A DNA stretch of 64,000 nucleotides from Toxorhynchites rutilus septentrionalis. Taxonomy: Eukaryota; Arthropoda; Insecta; Diptera; Culicidae. Positions 11,093-23,590 of this stretch are shown one piece after another (within the stretch, counting starts at the first letter, position 1; the number at the start of each line of letters is the position of its first letter). The stretch is taken from the NCBI RefSeq assembly GCF_029784135.1, contig NC_073745.1, positions 63,704,218 to 63,768,217 of the forward strand, in the 5' to 3' direction. The notes below the pieces were generated by a model that had not been told where the DNA came from, did no database searches, and saw only the letters and a program-made list of their open reading frames with translations. Both the position numbers and the translations under genes were made by a program.

Positions 11093-12448
11093 ATAAAAAA
11101 ACAAAAAAATACGGGTCAAATATTTTGCGGTAAGGAACAAAATTACCAATTTTAACGAAAATCTGAGAAATCCAATGCCCAAACAATATGGGTATCAAAT
11201 GGAAGGGTTTGACTAGTAGAACACAGTTATTTTCTCAAAACCCCATCATATTGATCGAATGTATAGGATTGAATGAATGGGATTGAATAGCGAACCACGG
11301 TCATTTATAAAAAAAATGCAAATCAAAAAAGGCCACCACATCAAAATGGCGGATTATATATTTTCTCAATACAAACCCCATCGAAATGGGTATTAAGTGA
11401 AGGGGCTTGACCAGTAGATCACAGCTATTTTTGGAAAATTCAAATCCAAGATGGCCGCTGTAACAAAATAGCTAATTACTTTCTTAAATGGTTTCATTCA
11501 ACATGACCTGTTTGTATGTATGTTTGCATGTCTGTCCCTCTCTAATTAAAAATTGACCCCGTTCCTTTTGACCAGAGATCGAAATGCTCGCCGATTTGAG
11601 ACGGAAAACATCCATTTTCACCCACAGAGAAACATAGCTGAAAATATAGGAGGCGAGAGAATATTATACGCTCACTTCGATTCTCGCGAGAAACGCAGAG
11701 CCGATTTTTATTTTTCGGTGAGTTATGATTGCCGAAAAATGGTCTCGTTTTCAGTGCCTCCTTGATGCCGATAATGGTTTTTCACTTCTTCAGTACAGCT
11801 GAAAACATGCGGCAATATTGGGTTTCAGGACGCTGCTCTAACAGACTAATGTTGGTAAAGTTAGCTTTGATTTTTCGCTCCATATTTTCAGTACCAAATG
11901 AGAGACGAAAAAGCATTCTCGTTGAACTTCCAAGATAGAGATTTTCGACATCTCTTTCTCTCTGAAAAAGAATTTTCGGTGAAAAGGAAGAGACGAAAAT
12001 ATCAACAATACACAGTTTATCGAAAACTAGATTGATTGAATGAATATTTATCGCGCAGCCGAGCGAGAATTTCGATCTCTGCTTTTGACTTATTGATCTG
12101 AAAGGTGGAACAAACTTTTATATCTGCTGTCATTATAATACTGTGTATTCCATTACCTTGAAAAATCCAATTTGACCGCCGGTAAAAATGGCTGAATGGC
12201 TTGAATTGGAGAACACACTACATTATGAACAACATAAATTCAAAAAGGTGTATGTTTTTTTGTAATCCCCTCAACATCGGTATCGAACGAAATGATTCGA
12301 CTAATACATCACAATACATCATCAAAATATTCCGAAGAAAATTAGGTAAGAAATAAAATTAAGAAAAATGTGTCATGTTTGTCAAGTTTAATGTCAGTTT
12401 TATTGTAGAGAAGTATACTAATCATACAGATAATGTACTAAAAACCAA
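11093..12448. other. Dispersed-repeat block and unassigned spacer
   Basis: Positions 11,190-11,530 contain two copies of a unit with GGGTATCAAATGGAAGGG.. GACTAGTAGAACACAG and GACTGGTATT-like variants. It recurs inverted at 59.06-59.50 kb downstream of the L1-like LINE. Positions 11,550-12,090 have GAAAATATAGGAGGCGAGAG-type sequence and open frames without domains. I see no gene. Confidence 0.5.
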
Positions 12449-12449
12449 A

Positions 12450-12792
12450 AAATAAAAAAAGTGAAAAAAAACTTTTTAAATTAAACGGTTTCATGTACTA
12501 AAAGCTAGAAAATAAATAGACATATAGCAGTTAGTAGTTATCACATCCCTTCCATCATGAATCTAGGGCAATGATGAGACTAAAACAAAATCGTGGGGCA
12601 CGTTGGATTTCCATTATTCGCAGTTAGTTATTTCATCAAATGCCCCACGATTTTATTTTAGTCTCATCATTGCCCTAGATTAATGAAGGAAGGGATGTGG
12701 TAACTACTAACTGCTACTTGTCTAATTATTTTCTAGCTTTTAGTACATGAAACCGTTTAAATTGAAAAGTTTTTTTTTACTTTTTTTTATTA
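12450..12792. repeat. Near-perfect palindrome, about 150-bp arms, 40-bp spacer
   Basis: The left arm (12,450-12,600) and right arm (12,641-12,792) are reverse complements with only scattered mismatches. The inner edges are TCGTGGGGCA and TGCCCCACGA, and the outer edges are A-rich/T-rich. The 40-bp spacer (12,601-12,640) is unique. A single arm recurs at 53,517-53,672, so this is a dispersed foldback element. A transcript across it would form a long hairpin. Confidence 0.88.
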
Positions 12793-15395
12793 TTTCTGAT
12801 ACTAAAATGCCACTCCAAAGGGCCAATTCCTCGATAACCTCGATAACCTCGTAAACAAACCAACGAACGGTTCTTTTCTCTCATTTTATCTTCCAATAGC
12901 TTCTCTCGTTCGGATCCCATATTTTCCTCCGATATTTTATTCGTTTTTATTTGGTTGCGCGGCCTAGGTAATGTGTTGAAAAAAATCTGGCCACCTGAAC
13001 ACGCAAACGTGTTGAAAACGTCCCCTCGAAATCCGAGCAAAAAGAAACAATTGCTGACAGAAATTTTTCCCTCCACTGGGAGACACATATCCTGGTGAGA
13101 GTGCATCAGCAAGTGGGGGAGGCACGTTCCACTTAGGCGATTTTCGTCGCCTCGTTCGGTAATAGGGTGAGACTTGAAGGTGCGATGACGCAGTAATCAC
13201 ATTTTTCCCCCGCACACAACTTTTGGTCGTATCAGACTCGATTTTTTTTTTTTGGAATCACACTCGAAATGGAAAGCAGCATTATGATGTGTGGGAACAC
13301 GTGTGCGAGACGGTTGCCAACAGTAAATTTAACACGACAGACAAATGTCCGCCGCCGCCGACAACAGCACAGCGCTCCTGTGGGAGTTCGTTCCGCATAA
13401 CCAGTATCTGACTATTAAAACTTAATATACAAATTTGACCTAATAAAGGTGGCATAAAGAAGCCACCGAAATGGTTTACCCTGGGGCAGCAGCGAGAGGG
13501 GTGTGGGGTCTGCAGCTCATGTAATTGAACACAACCTTCTCCGAATTCCGAATTCGCTCCGCTTGTTGTTAGCAAGCACTCCACGTGTTGTAGTTGTTTG
13601 CATTTCCAAGCGCAAATTATTATTATTATTATTATTATTATTCTGACAAAACCTACGCCACTTGGTTTGCTCTGGGAATTATTTACTCAAAGGATCGAGT
13701 AAGCAAATTATGTTCGTACGTACGTGGTGTGGTGGCGCTGTAGTCGCTCCGGACGTATATCAAACAATTAAAATCGACAAATAAATATAAATGAAACCAT
13801 CCATCCTTGCTGTGGTAGCGCTCCAATCCTGTAACCTGCCCGGTTCACGGTTAGAAAGCTACGTACAGCATTTGAATTTTAAACAACAACAACGACCAAC
13901 ACATGATGTGTGTATAACAAGCCATGCCAATCACGAGGGAGAAAGGACTGCTCCTTCCCCCTCGTGAACCAAAACATATTCATCTTTTATGAGTACTGGC
14001 CTGGCCTTGTTACGAGCCAGTTAGTTTGAAATAGCGCGCGCGTTGTTTCGATTTGATATCCCTGTCCTCTGTTGTGTTCCCACGCCCACACCACCCACCT
14101 TAACCCTTTCGCCATGAAAGACTTAGATATACGCTTTCGCAGATCTTATCCTGCTCAATTTCTTGTGAAATTTCTCATTGAAATTGAAAACATAGAGAGT
14201 TAATGAAAATTTGCGATTATTATTCTGGGTTCGAAACTCTGGGTACTTCACTAGTCACTGATCTGACGCATTTAAAGGGTTAATGTAGACCGTCCGTACC
14301 TCATCCACACCCACAGGGTGTGGAGCAACTCGTATTGTACGCTTTCGCCAGATCCTACTCAGTATGCTAAGCCTTCGGCAAGAGTACGGTAAGCGTGTGT
14401 GTGTGTGTGTGTATCTACACTAAACGGGGCGTGCAATAAGCAAAAGCCATATTTCTCATATTCTCTACGCCTGCCAAATGATGACAGGCGACCACCACAG
14501 CAGGAGCAGCAACAGAAACATGCAACAACATGCAAGTCCTGGCACACTGTGCGCGAGTGCGAGGAACACAAGAATGGTTTGAGGTGGAAGTCTGCTCTTC
14601 ATTCGATTATTGAAACATACAAAATTGAATAATGCTATCATTTAATGCGAGTTGTTGACGCAACCGGAACTGATTGTGGCGCGCAATGCTGATCCCCCCC
14701 TCCCATTTTCGGCTGCGGAATTTATGCATTCGATATGGCAGCTGTTTTGTTCAGCGACAGTCCTCATTTTGTTTTTTTTTTGAACGGGATTATGTGGGTT
14801 TTGATTTCTATCGTCGAATTGCTGTCGTTGCATTGATTACAAATGTCATGCGAATGGGGTTTATCTCTAGTCGGAGCCTTATGTTTTGATAAATGGCACC
14901 ATGATGTCGTGCATGCATTGTTGTCTACCAACTAATTAAGTTTCCGCATGGAAACATATTTAGATAAAGCAGAAAAAATGTACACACTAAATTCAATAAA
15001 TGGTTTGCAACCCCCTTTTGCAACTGTGTAATCGTTTGGAAACAGCAGCTTCCGTAAATCTTTTTCGTACAATAATTCTAGCAAATCGTCGTCTTCGATT
15101 TTTTCCAGCTGTTTTCAGCCTAATTCCGGATTATTATTTTCCGTGAACTGTCATTTCATTTTCACGCATAAATAGGTGACATTATGTTTGATAAGATTTC
15201 AACATAAATCTGATGATCGTATCTCACATATGAAACAAAGATTCTGTTCGTACGTATAACTTATCATCAGAATGGCCAGATCTGAGCTGTCTTAATTTCG
15301 TTGCGCTCGTCTGCGCCCTAATTACAATTGATACAATTGAGAATAGGGAAATAGAAAATAGGAAAATTCAAAAAAAAAACAATTACATCGGGCGA
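12793..15395. other. Low-repeat region, no assignable gene
   Basis: The sequence has higher complexity and GC than the flanks and no recognised mobile element. It contains an (ATT)n microsatellite at about 13,616-13,642 and a (GT)n tract at about 14,393-14,411. Open frames of about 60-110 codons overlap on both strands without domains. It may be intergenic or intronic. I see no exon with convincing splice edges. Confidence 0.4.
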
Positions 15396-15455
15396 AAATT
15401 TGAAGAAAAAAGTAAAATAAAATTCTGAGCAGGACGAAGTTTACCGGGTTTGCTG
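15395..15455 (+). mobile_element. Helitron 3' end fragment
   Basis: The sequence GGACGAAGTTTACCGGGTTT followed by GCTGGT matches the 3' terminus of the Helitron ending at 36,885 (GGACGAAGTTTGCCGGGTCA, then GCTAG). Only this terminal piece is recognisable. It lies directly upstream of the satellite block. Confidence 0.6.
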
Positions 15456-15472
15456 GTTCATTATAACCACAT

Positions 15473-15648
15473 TTATCCGGGAGAAACGTCTCTAAATCTT
15501 GACGTCATCATCTAAATTTGGAATCAGGAATCTGAATCCGAAATCTGGATCTATCCGGGATTATCCGGGAGAAACGTCTCTAAATCTTGACGTCATCATC
15601 TAAATTTGGAATCAGGAATCTGAATCCGAAATTTGGATCTGAAATCTG
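15473..15648. repeat. 88-bp tandem duplication
   Basis: Two adjacent copies share TTATCCGGGAGAAACGTCTC, AAATCTTGACGTCATCATC and the following satellite-like words, with a period of 88 bp (15,473 and 15,561). Each copy contains the CRE-like palindrome TGACGTCA. The second copy runs into the 13-bp satellite. Confidence 0.85.
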
Positions 15649-18600
15649 AACATAGAACTTCGGAATCAAAATATGGAATGTAAATTTGAAATTTTGATTT
15701 GAAATCTGAATCCGAAATCCAAATCCTAAATTAGAAATTTGAATTCCGGAATCTGAATCCAGAATCCAAATCTGGAATCAGAGGCCGGAATCCGAATCTG
15801 AAATCTGAATACGGAATCCGAATCTGGAATCTGAACCCGGACTCCGCATATGGAATCTGGATACACAAACTGGATCCAGAATTTGTATCCGCAATCTGAA
15901 TCTGTAATCTGAAGCTGAATCAGGAATCTTAATACGAAATTTGAATCCGGAATCCGAATCTGACATGAGTCTGAGTCTGGAATCTGAACCCGGAATCTAA
16001 AATCAAAATCTAAGTGCAGAATCTGAATCTAGAAACTTAATAGGGAATTTTGATACGGAATCTGAATCCGGAATATAAATTCTAAATCCTAAATCTGAAT
16101 TCGGATTCTGAATTCTGAATCTGAATCCAGAATCCGAATCTGGAATCTGAGGCCGGAATCCGAATCTGAAATCTTGATACACAAACTGGATCCAGAATCC
16201 GGAATCTGAATCTGTAATCTGAATTTAAATCTGAAATCTTAATACGAAATTTCAATCCGGAATCCGAATCTGACATGAGTCTGAGTCTGGAATCTGAAAC
16301 CGGAATCTAAAATCCAAATCTAAATGCAGAATCTGAATCTAGAAACTGAATAGGGAATTTTGATCCGGAATCTGAATCCGGAATATAAATTCTGAGCCCC
16401 AAATCTGAATTCGGAATCTGAATTCTGAATCTGAGTCCAGAATCCGAATCTGGAATCTGAGGCCGGAATCTGAAATCTTGATACACAAACTGGATCCAGA
16501 ATCTGTATCCGGAGGCTAAATCCGGAATCCGGAATCGATATCTTTAACCCATTCGCTGACAAGCCTAAATTATATGAAGTCATTCCCATTGCCATTTATA
16601 CTTTGAGTGTTATTGTTTACCAAAACCCTGTTATTTCTTGATCATTCTTTATTAAAAATAAAGTATGATTTTTGTAAAAAAAAATATTTGTAGTATTTTT
16701 TCAAATTTTTCACATATTTATATTTATGTTTGTGACCACAAAAAAATTTCTAATTCAAAAGCCTGCATGTTATAATATATTAAAAGTAGGATGAGTATAC
16801 TCGTTCGTGGCAGCAAATGGGAATCTGAATCCGGAATCAGAATCTGATATTTGAGCTCCGGAGTTCGAACTCGGATTCTAAAATCGGAATCGGGATTCAG
16901 AATCTAAATCCAGAATCTGAATCCCAAATCTGAATCTGGAATCTGAATCCGGAATTAGAATCTGAAGTCTAGATCCGAATCCGAGCCTGAAATCTGAACA
17001 AAGAATCTGGATCCAGAATCTGTATCCGGAATCTGGGATCTGAATTTGGATTTGGAATCTGAATTCGAAATTTGAATCCGGAATCTAAATCCGAAATCCA
17101 ATTTCGGAATCTGAATCCAGAATCAGAATCCGGAATCTAAATCCGGAATCCGAAACTGGAATCTGAGTCCAGAATCTAAATCCGGAATCCAAAACCGAAA
17201 TCTGAATCTAGAATAAGAAACCGGAGTGTGAATCAAGAATCTAAATACGGAATCTGAATCCGGAATCTAAATTCGGAATTTAAATTCGGAATCTAAATTT
17301 AGAATCTTAATTCGAAATCTAAATTCGGAGTTTAAATCCGGGATCAACATTTGCAATCTAAATTCGGAATATGAATGTAGAATAAGAATCCGGAATGTGA
17401 ATCAGGAATCTAAATACGGAATCTCAATCTGGGATCTACATCTGGATCTGGAATTTTGAACAGGAATCTGATTCTGAAATCTGAGTAGAATCTAAATGGA
17501 TATTTTTTTGGAGTGTAAATTCGAAATCTAAATTCGGAATTTAAATCCGGAATCAACATTTGCAATCTGTATTTGGAATCTGCATCCGGAAATTAAATTC
17601 GAAATTCGAATCCGGAATCTGAGGCCGGAATCCAAATTTTGAATTTAAATTCGAAATTTCAATTCGGAATCTAGATTCTAAATTTGAATTCCGGATTCAA
17701 AATCACAATTTAGATTCCGGATGCAGATTCCGAATTTAGATTCCAAATATTGATGCCGGGTTTAGATTTCGAAATCAGATTCCGTATTTAAATTCCGAAT
17801 TTAGATTCCGGGCTCAGATTCCGGATTCGATTTCGAATTCTGAATTCACATTCGGAATCGAGATTCTAAATTTAGATTCCGGATTCAGAATCACAATTTA
17901 GATTCCGAATTCAGATTCCGGATGCAGATTTCTAATTTAGATTCTAGATATTGATGCCGGATTTAGATTTCGAATTCAGATTGCGAATTCAGATTCCGTA
18001 TACCGATTCCCAAGTTAGATTCCGAAATTCAAATTCCGGATCCTGCATACGCGATCTGAATCCGGATTTCGGATGCGGAGTCTGAATCCGGAATCTGAGT
18101 CCAAAAACAAGATTCGGAGTCTGAGTCCAAAATCAAGATTTGGAATCTAAACCCGGAATTGGAATCCGGAAACTGAATCCGAAATTCGAATCCGCTATCT
18201 GAATCCGGAATTTAATTTGAAAATTTAATCATGAATCTGAATCCAAAATCTGAGTCCGAAATTCGGAATATGAATCTGAGATCTGAAGCCGGAGTTCGAA
18301 TCTAAAATCTGAGTCCGGAATCTATGTTCGGAGTCTGAATCTGGGATCTGCATTCGATTTTAAACCAAGATTCTGAATTCTGAATCTGAACCCGAAATCT
18401 TAATCAGCATTTTGAACCTAGAGTTTGAATCTGAAATCTGAATTTGAAATCTGAATGTGACATCTCAATTTGAAATTGGAATCTGGAATTAGGATCATGA
18501 AATTTTATTCCTGAATCCCAGTTCGGAATATAAATTCACAATCTGAATCTGGAGTTTAAATCTGAATCTGGAGTCTGAATCTTGAATATCAATCTGAAAT

Positions 18601-18665
18601 TTGAGTCGGGAATTCGAATCTGATTCTGGGATCTATATCTGGAATCTAATTTGTACGGCATTTTT
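15520..18665 (+). repeat. Degenerate 13-bp minisatellite with a strand flip
   Basis: The unit is close to GAATCTGAATCCG (a 7-mer plus a related 6-mer), highly diverged. Positions 15,520-17,690 run in this sense. Positions about 17,695-18,030 run as the reverse complement (AGATTCCG words). Positions 18,040-18,660 return to the first sense. A non-repetitive island of about 270 bp interrupts at 16,545-16,818. The open frames encoding SDSGFRFRI-type peptides on the minus strand are translations of the repeat, not genes. An oppositely oriented array of the same unit is at 48.59-49.69 kb. Confidence 0.9.
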
Positions 18666-18816
18666 TATACTTTTTTGTATTCAGAAAATGGCGTCATCAT
18701 TTTTTCCAAGATTTCGGAGTAAAGAACAATCGATAAACCAATTCTAAATCATGATGTTATGGAATCTGAAAATGAAAATCGTTATTTGAATTCGGAATCT
18801 AAAAGATGGAGCATGA

Positions 18817-19700
18817 AATAAGTAATAAGGAATAAGTAATAAGTAATAAGTAATAAGTAATAAGTAATAAGTAATAAGTAATAAGTAATAAGTAATAAGT
18901 AATAAGTAATAAGTAATAAGTAATAAGTAATAAGTAATAAGTAATAAGTAATAAGTAATAAGTAATAAGTAATAAGTAATAAGTAATAAGTAATAAGTAA
19001 TAAGTAATAAGTAATAAGTAATAAGTAATAAGTAATAAGTAATAAGTAATAAGTAATAAGTAATAAGTAATAAGTAATAAGTAATAAGTAATAAGTAATA
19101 AGTAATAAGTAATAAGTAATAAGTAATAAGTAATAAGTAATAAGTAATAAGTAATAAGTAATAAGTAATAAGTAATAAGTAATAAGTAATAAGTAATAAG
19201 TAATAAGTAATAAGTAATAAGTAATAAGTAATAAGTAATAAGTAATAAGTAATAAGTAATAAGTAATAAGTAATAAGTAATAAGTAATAAGTAATAAGTA
19301 ATAAGTAATAAGTAATAAGTAATAAGTAATAAGTAATAAGTAATAAGTAATAAGTAATAAGTAATAAGTAATAAGTAATAAGTAATAAGTAATAAGTAAT
19401 AAGTAATAAGTAATAAGTAATAAGTAATAAGTAATAAGTAATAAGTAATAAGTAATAAGTAATAAGTAATAAGTAATAAGTAATAAGTAATAAGTAATAA
19501 GTAATAAGTAATAAGTAATAAGTAATAAGTAATAAGTAATAAGTAATAAGTAATAAGTAATAAGTAATAAGTAATAAGTAATAAGTAATAAGTAATAAGT
19601 AATAAGTAATAAGTAATAAGTAATAAGTAATAAGTAATAAGTAATAAGTAATAAGTAATAAGTAATAAGTAATAAGTAATAAGTAATAAGTAATAAGTAA
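18817..19700. repeat. (AATAAGT)n heptamer satellite, about 125 copies
   Basis: This is an almost pure tandem array of a 7-bp unit with virtually no variants. The minus strand stays open because three units make seven codons without a stop (LLITYYL repeats), creating a spurious 541-codon frame spanning this and the next array. The homogeneity implies recent expansion, or possibly assembly collapse or expansion. Confidence 0.95.
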
Positions 19701-20262
19701 TAAGGAATAAGGAATAAGGAATAAGGAATAAGGAATAAGGAATAAGGAATAAGGAATAAGGAATAAGGAATAAGGAATAAGGAATAAGGAATAAGGAATA
19801 AGGAATAAGGAATAAGGAATAAGGAATAAGGAATAAGGAATAAGGAATAAGGAATAAGGAATAAGGAATAAGGAATAAGGAATAAGGAATAAGGAATAAG
19901 GAATAAGGAATAAGGAATAAGGAATAAGGAATAAGGAATAAGGAATAAGGAATAAGGAATAAGGAATAAGGAATAAGGAATAAGGAATAAGGAATAAGGA
20001 ATAAGGAATAAGGAATAAGGAATAAGGAATAAGGAATAAGGAATAAGGAATAAGGAATAAGGAATAAGGAATAAGGAATAAGGAATAAGGAATAAGGAAT
20101 AAGGAATAAGGAATAAGGAATAAGGAATAAGGAATAAGGAATAAGGAATAAGGAATAAGGAATAAGGAATAAGGAATAAGGAATAAGGAATAAGGAATAA
20201 GGAATAAGGAATAAGGAATAAGGAATAAGGAATAAGGAATAAGGAATAAAGAATAAGGAATA
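19701..20262. repeat. (AATAAGG)n heptamer satellite, about 80 copies
   Basis: The array switches abruptly from AATAAGT to AATAAGG and stays homogeneous. It then degenerates (about 20,250-20,322) into GGGAATA/AAGGGAA words before returning to the GAATCTG-type sequence. The shared core GAATNNG suggests that the heptamers grew out of the neighbouring 13-bp array; that is inference. Confidence 0.95.
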
Positions 20263-20329
20263 AGAAATAAGGAATAGGGAAAAGGGAACAGGAAAAAGGG
20301 AATAGGGAATAGAGAATAAGGAATCTGAG

Positions 20330-22440
20330 GGGTGTTTACAAGTTTTATTCTTGAATCCGGATTCGGCACGTGAATCTGGAATTTGAATATGGAATTTGAT
20401 TCCGAAGCCTCAATCTTGAATATGAAATCCTAAAATCAATAAAAAAGGGGTATACTACGAACAAACACAATCCGTCTGCAATGAAAGCGAAGAGAATCAC
20501 CAAGCGAAACACAATATGACACACCAATCAAATCAGTAAATCGATACCTGTTTCTTGAGAAATAAACGAAAAGAATATCGAAACGCAGCCGGAAATTGAA
20601 AATCGTAAATTAGCGCCCTCTCTCTATTGCGGAAATTGTGTTCCGAATTTTATTCCCCTGAAAAGAAATCGTTCCATCCCGTCATTCCCCTTCTCATCAG
20701 ATTTTGCGAAAAATCGCATCGTGAGCTCGTTATCTTCCGTCGTCAGGAACCCGTCGGATGGTCAGCCACGGGTTTGCAGTAAGCAATCCGATACGGTTGA
20801 ATAAAACACTCCTCTTTATGGCCACACCTCATTGGAATTCACATTGATGCCACACACTCTCGCGTGGTTCGGACCGTATTTCCCAAAGGTTACGATGACG
20901 AGAATGCGTGTGCCGAATGGAACAAAACAGCGTCAACAAACGGCGAATTGATTTTATGTACACCAATTACAACGGTCTCTCCTCTGCGCACTATTGTAAT
21001 TCTCCTGGGGACCATCAAACCGTATCGACTTCCCTGCTGCTTCAGGGGCTCCGGGGCTTCTGTTTAACTGTGTGACAACAGCGCGAACGGATTTTATTTT
21101 CATTTCTCTGTCAAGCTGCCATCTCGTGGTCTTTTTCCGGTGCCGGCATTCGATAAGACTACCTGTGCGTACCGGATCAGTGGATAATGAGAAAAACGAA
21201 ATCAATTATTTCACCTAATTTTATTTGTTTGGGCCGATTTCCTTCCGACAGCGCAGATGGGGAAGAAACGGCACGGAATGGTGGTGTGGAATTGTTTTCC
21301 CAACTAAAGACATTTCTACAGTTCGTCTGAATTGATTTTGAAAAACACGTGGGAGGTGGAGCTGTTCGCCGGATTGATTTATGGCCAACAGTAAAAGCAA
21401 CTTCCAAACGCGGAAAGTTTTCCAATTCTCGGTGTGTATCGGAAGAATCCATATCTCAGTCGTGTCGAAGATCGTTCGCGTTTATATATCTACCTCCCGA
21501 AAAGGCGAGGAAGGGCGGCTATCGACAAGTAGTTATGAACAATACTAATCGCACGTTTCCCTGGAGCTCGAATGAATCCCTTACCCTAACGCAATCAATC
21601 CACCCACCCCCCGCGTTTGTGCCCTCGGGGGGGTGGCGTGGCGAACGGTTCAAGTGAATCGATAAGTCCAACGCAATTCATCTTAGCTCTATCGGCGGAA
21701 TAAAACGAGTGCTCAACCAATAACGATCGCAGTATTGAAATTTATTAGGTCGAAACGCCAACGCAAACTCATCTCAAATCTGCTCTCAATAATGGCGGTA
21801 TCGAACCGATGGAGACGCATGGCAAAGTTTGATCGAATTGAGCAATAATTGGACACATCTCTCCCTATACCTCCTGTCTCCTGGCATCGCGTTTCGTACA
21901 CCATTAGCTGCTGCCGAGGCCCATTAGCGGTGAAATCGGTGATTCATGATGTGGAGATAAATCAATCGGCAGTATTTGTTGCTGTTGTTGCTGCTGGCCG
22001 TAATTAGGATAAGAGATGGATGATTGCTGTTGTTTCAGAGCGAAGGTCTATTATCCCTCCTCGCGTCGAGGTCATGGTCGGAAATGTGGCATTGAAATGT
22101 CAAATATTATCCCATGAAATTGTTTCAGAATATATAGGAATTCCACATAGAATCGGCCACCGACCACTCTCACCCTAATCGATTTTAATGAATAGTGTAT
22201 AAAATGACGGATATACGGAATGTCATTTTTCGAAATCAAACGTGTAATTCCAGTTGATAATGTTTCAAATCAGATCCGAATCAAATCGACAATTGGTAAA
22301 ACATGAGACTTTTAGATTTGGATGAAAGCTTGTATATGAGTTTTCCACCGGAATAGGGACCATTTTGACTCGACGTTTCAAAAATTACAATTACAATTTA
22401 CAATTAAAAACCGACACAAGACATGCTTGATTTTTGAAAT
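20330..22440. other. Low-repeat region, no assignable gene
   Basis: After a few residual satellite words (to about 20,420) the sequence is complex and probably single-copy. There is a GC-rich hairpin near 21,600-21,640 (CCACCCCCCG paired with GGGGGGTGG). A CAG/CTG-rich stretch lies at about 21,975-22,005. Open frames of up to about 100 codons are on both strands with no recognisable domain. Confidence 0.4.
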
Positions 22441-22444
22441 GGTT

Positions 22445-23060
22445 TCCATTGACACTCCTAAACATAAATGTTTACCTTAGTGGCGTATTTGGAAATATTT
22501 TTCGAAATCATAAGCATAAAATTTAATGCTGTAACATGACAAACATATGAGTTGGGACTACTTATTATAAAAAAGTATTGTCCATGAACAGTATGAACAT
22601 AATGAACACAATAAAATTTTTATTGTGTCAATGATGGCTGCATTTAGAAAGATGTTGGTCATGAGCATTTACGTTTTAAATTACATCAGAATTTATAATT
22701 TGTGGTCAAATTGAAATATGCAAACATTTCAAATTTCCAAAATTCATAAAAATGTGTTACTCTTCAAACATTGTAAACAATCATTTTACCACCTTACACT
22801 TATTCTTCGAACATCCTAAATGACTTCTATCTTTCGTGATTTTTTTTCTTCTTGAATTGAGAAATACTCATTTGAGATATTACGAATATTTTTTTTTTAA
22901 TAAAAAATGTACTGGTTTTTTTTGTGTGTGTTTTTTTTGCACAGGTATAAACTGCGTTTCTTTACAAATCTTTCTAAAACACTATTTCGGTATGACTCAT
23001 CGTTTCTGTGTATGTGTCTCAAATCTGCTCTTTGGATCTGCTGAATTGCCAAAGCGAGGT
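22445..23060. repeat. Dispersed repeat family D, partial copy
   Basis: This matches 25.63-26.72 kb and 41.66-42.59 kb. Shared words are CGTATTTGGAAA.., ACATGACAAACATAT.., ATAATTTGTGG.. and CACTATTTCGGTATGACTCAT. The family is AT-rich, without coding or clear termini. It is probably an old non-autonomous transposon. Confidence 0.65.
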
Positions 23061-23590
23061 ACGTAAGACCGCATGTAACTCGGAAAAAAGTCGTTCGCTG
23101 TCTTTATTTTGATGTGTGAGTTTCTGCCCAAGGACAGTTTTTATGTCACGTAAAATTTGGAAATTTCGAAGGATTGTTTGCAAAAAAAAAAACAATCTCC
23201 GATATGTTCTGAAATGGGAAGTTCACGTTCGCGGTCTGCAGGGTCAAAATGCTTCAAACATCAATCTTCGAATGAGGAAAAAATATCGTGTATATCCGCA
23301 TTGATATCCATTGGCTGCAACGAACTGTTTCTGTATTTTTGGGTCCATGAATTTGATATGCCAATATTGCGTTGCGCTAAAGTTTCATTCGGAAACATTA
23401 GAATTGTGTTGTGCAGGTGGCAAAGTCATATTACCGATTGCTTTCAAATAATTTCGTTCGGTGCGAATATTGTTGGAGAGTGGATTCAATCCAACACTTA
23501 AAGCAGTTTCACCATGATATACGAAGAGTTATGGATGTCCCGACATATTGGAATGATTATTTCAAGATCTATTTTTCGTGAAACATAAAA

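Noticed and set aside
15778..16595. Repeats of SDSGFRFRIQIPDS-like peptides
   Set aside because: Translation of the 13-bp satellite, not a repetitive protein gene.
18744..20369. 541-codon minus-strand open frame
   Set aside because: It is the translation of two 7-bp tandem arrays; a 21-bp period without stops keeps the frame open. No protein is implied.
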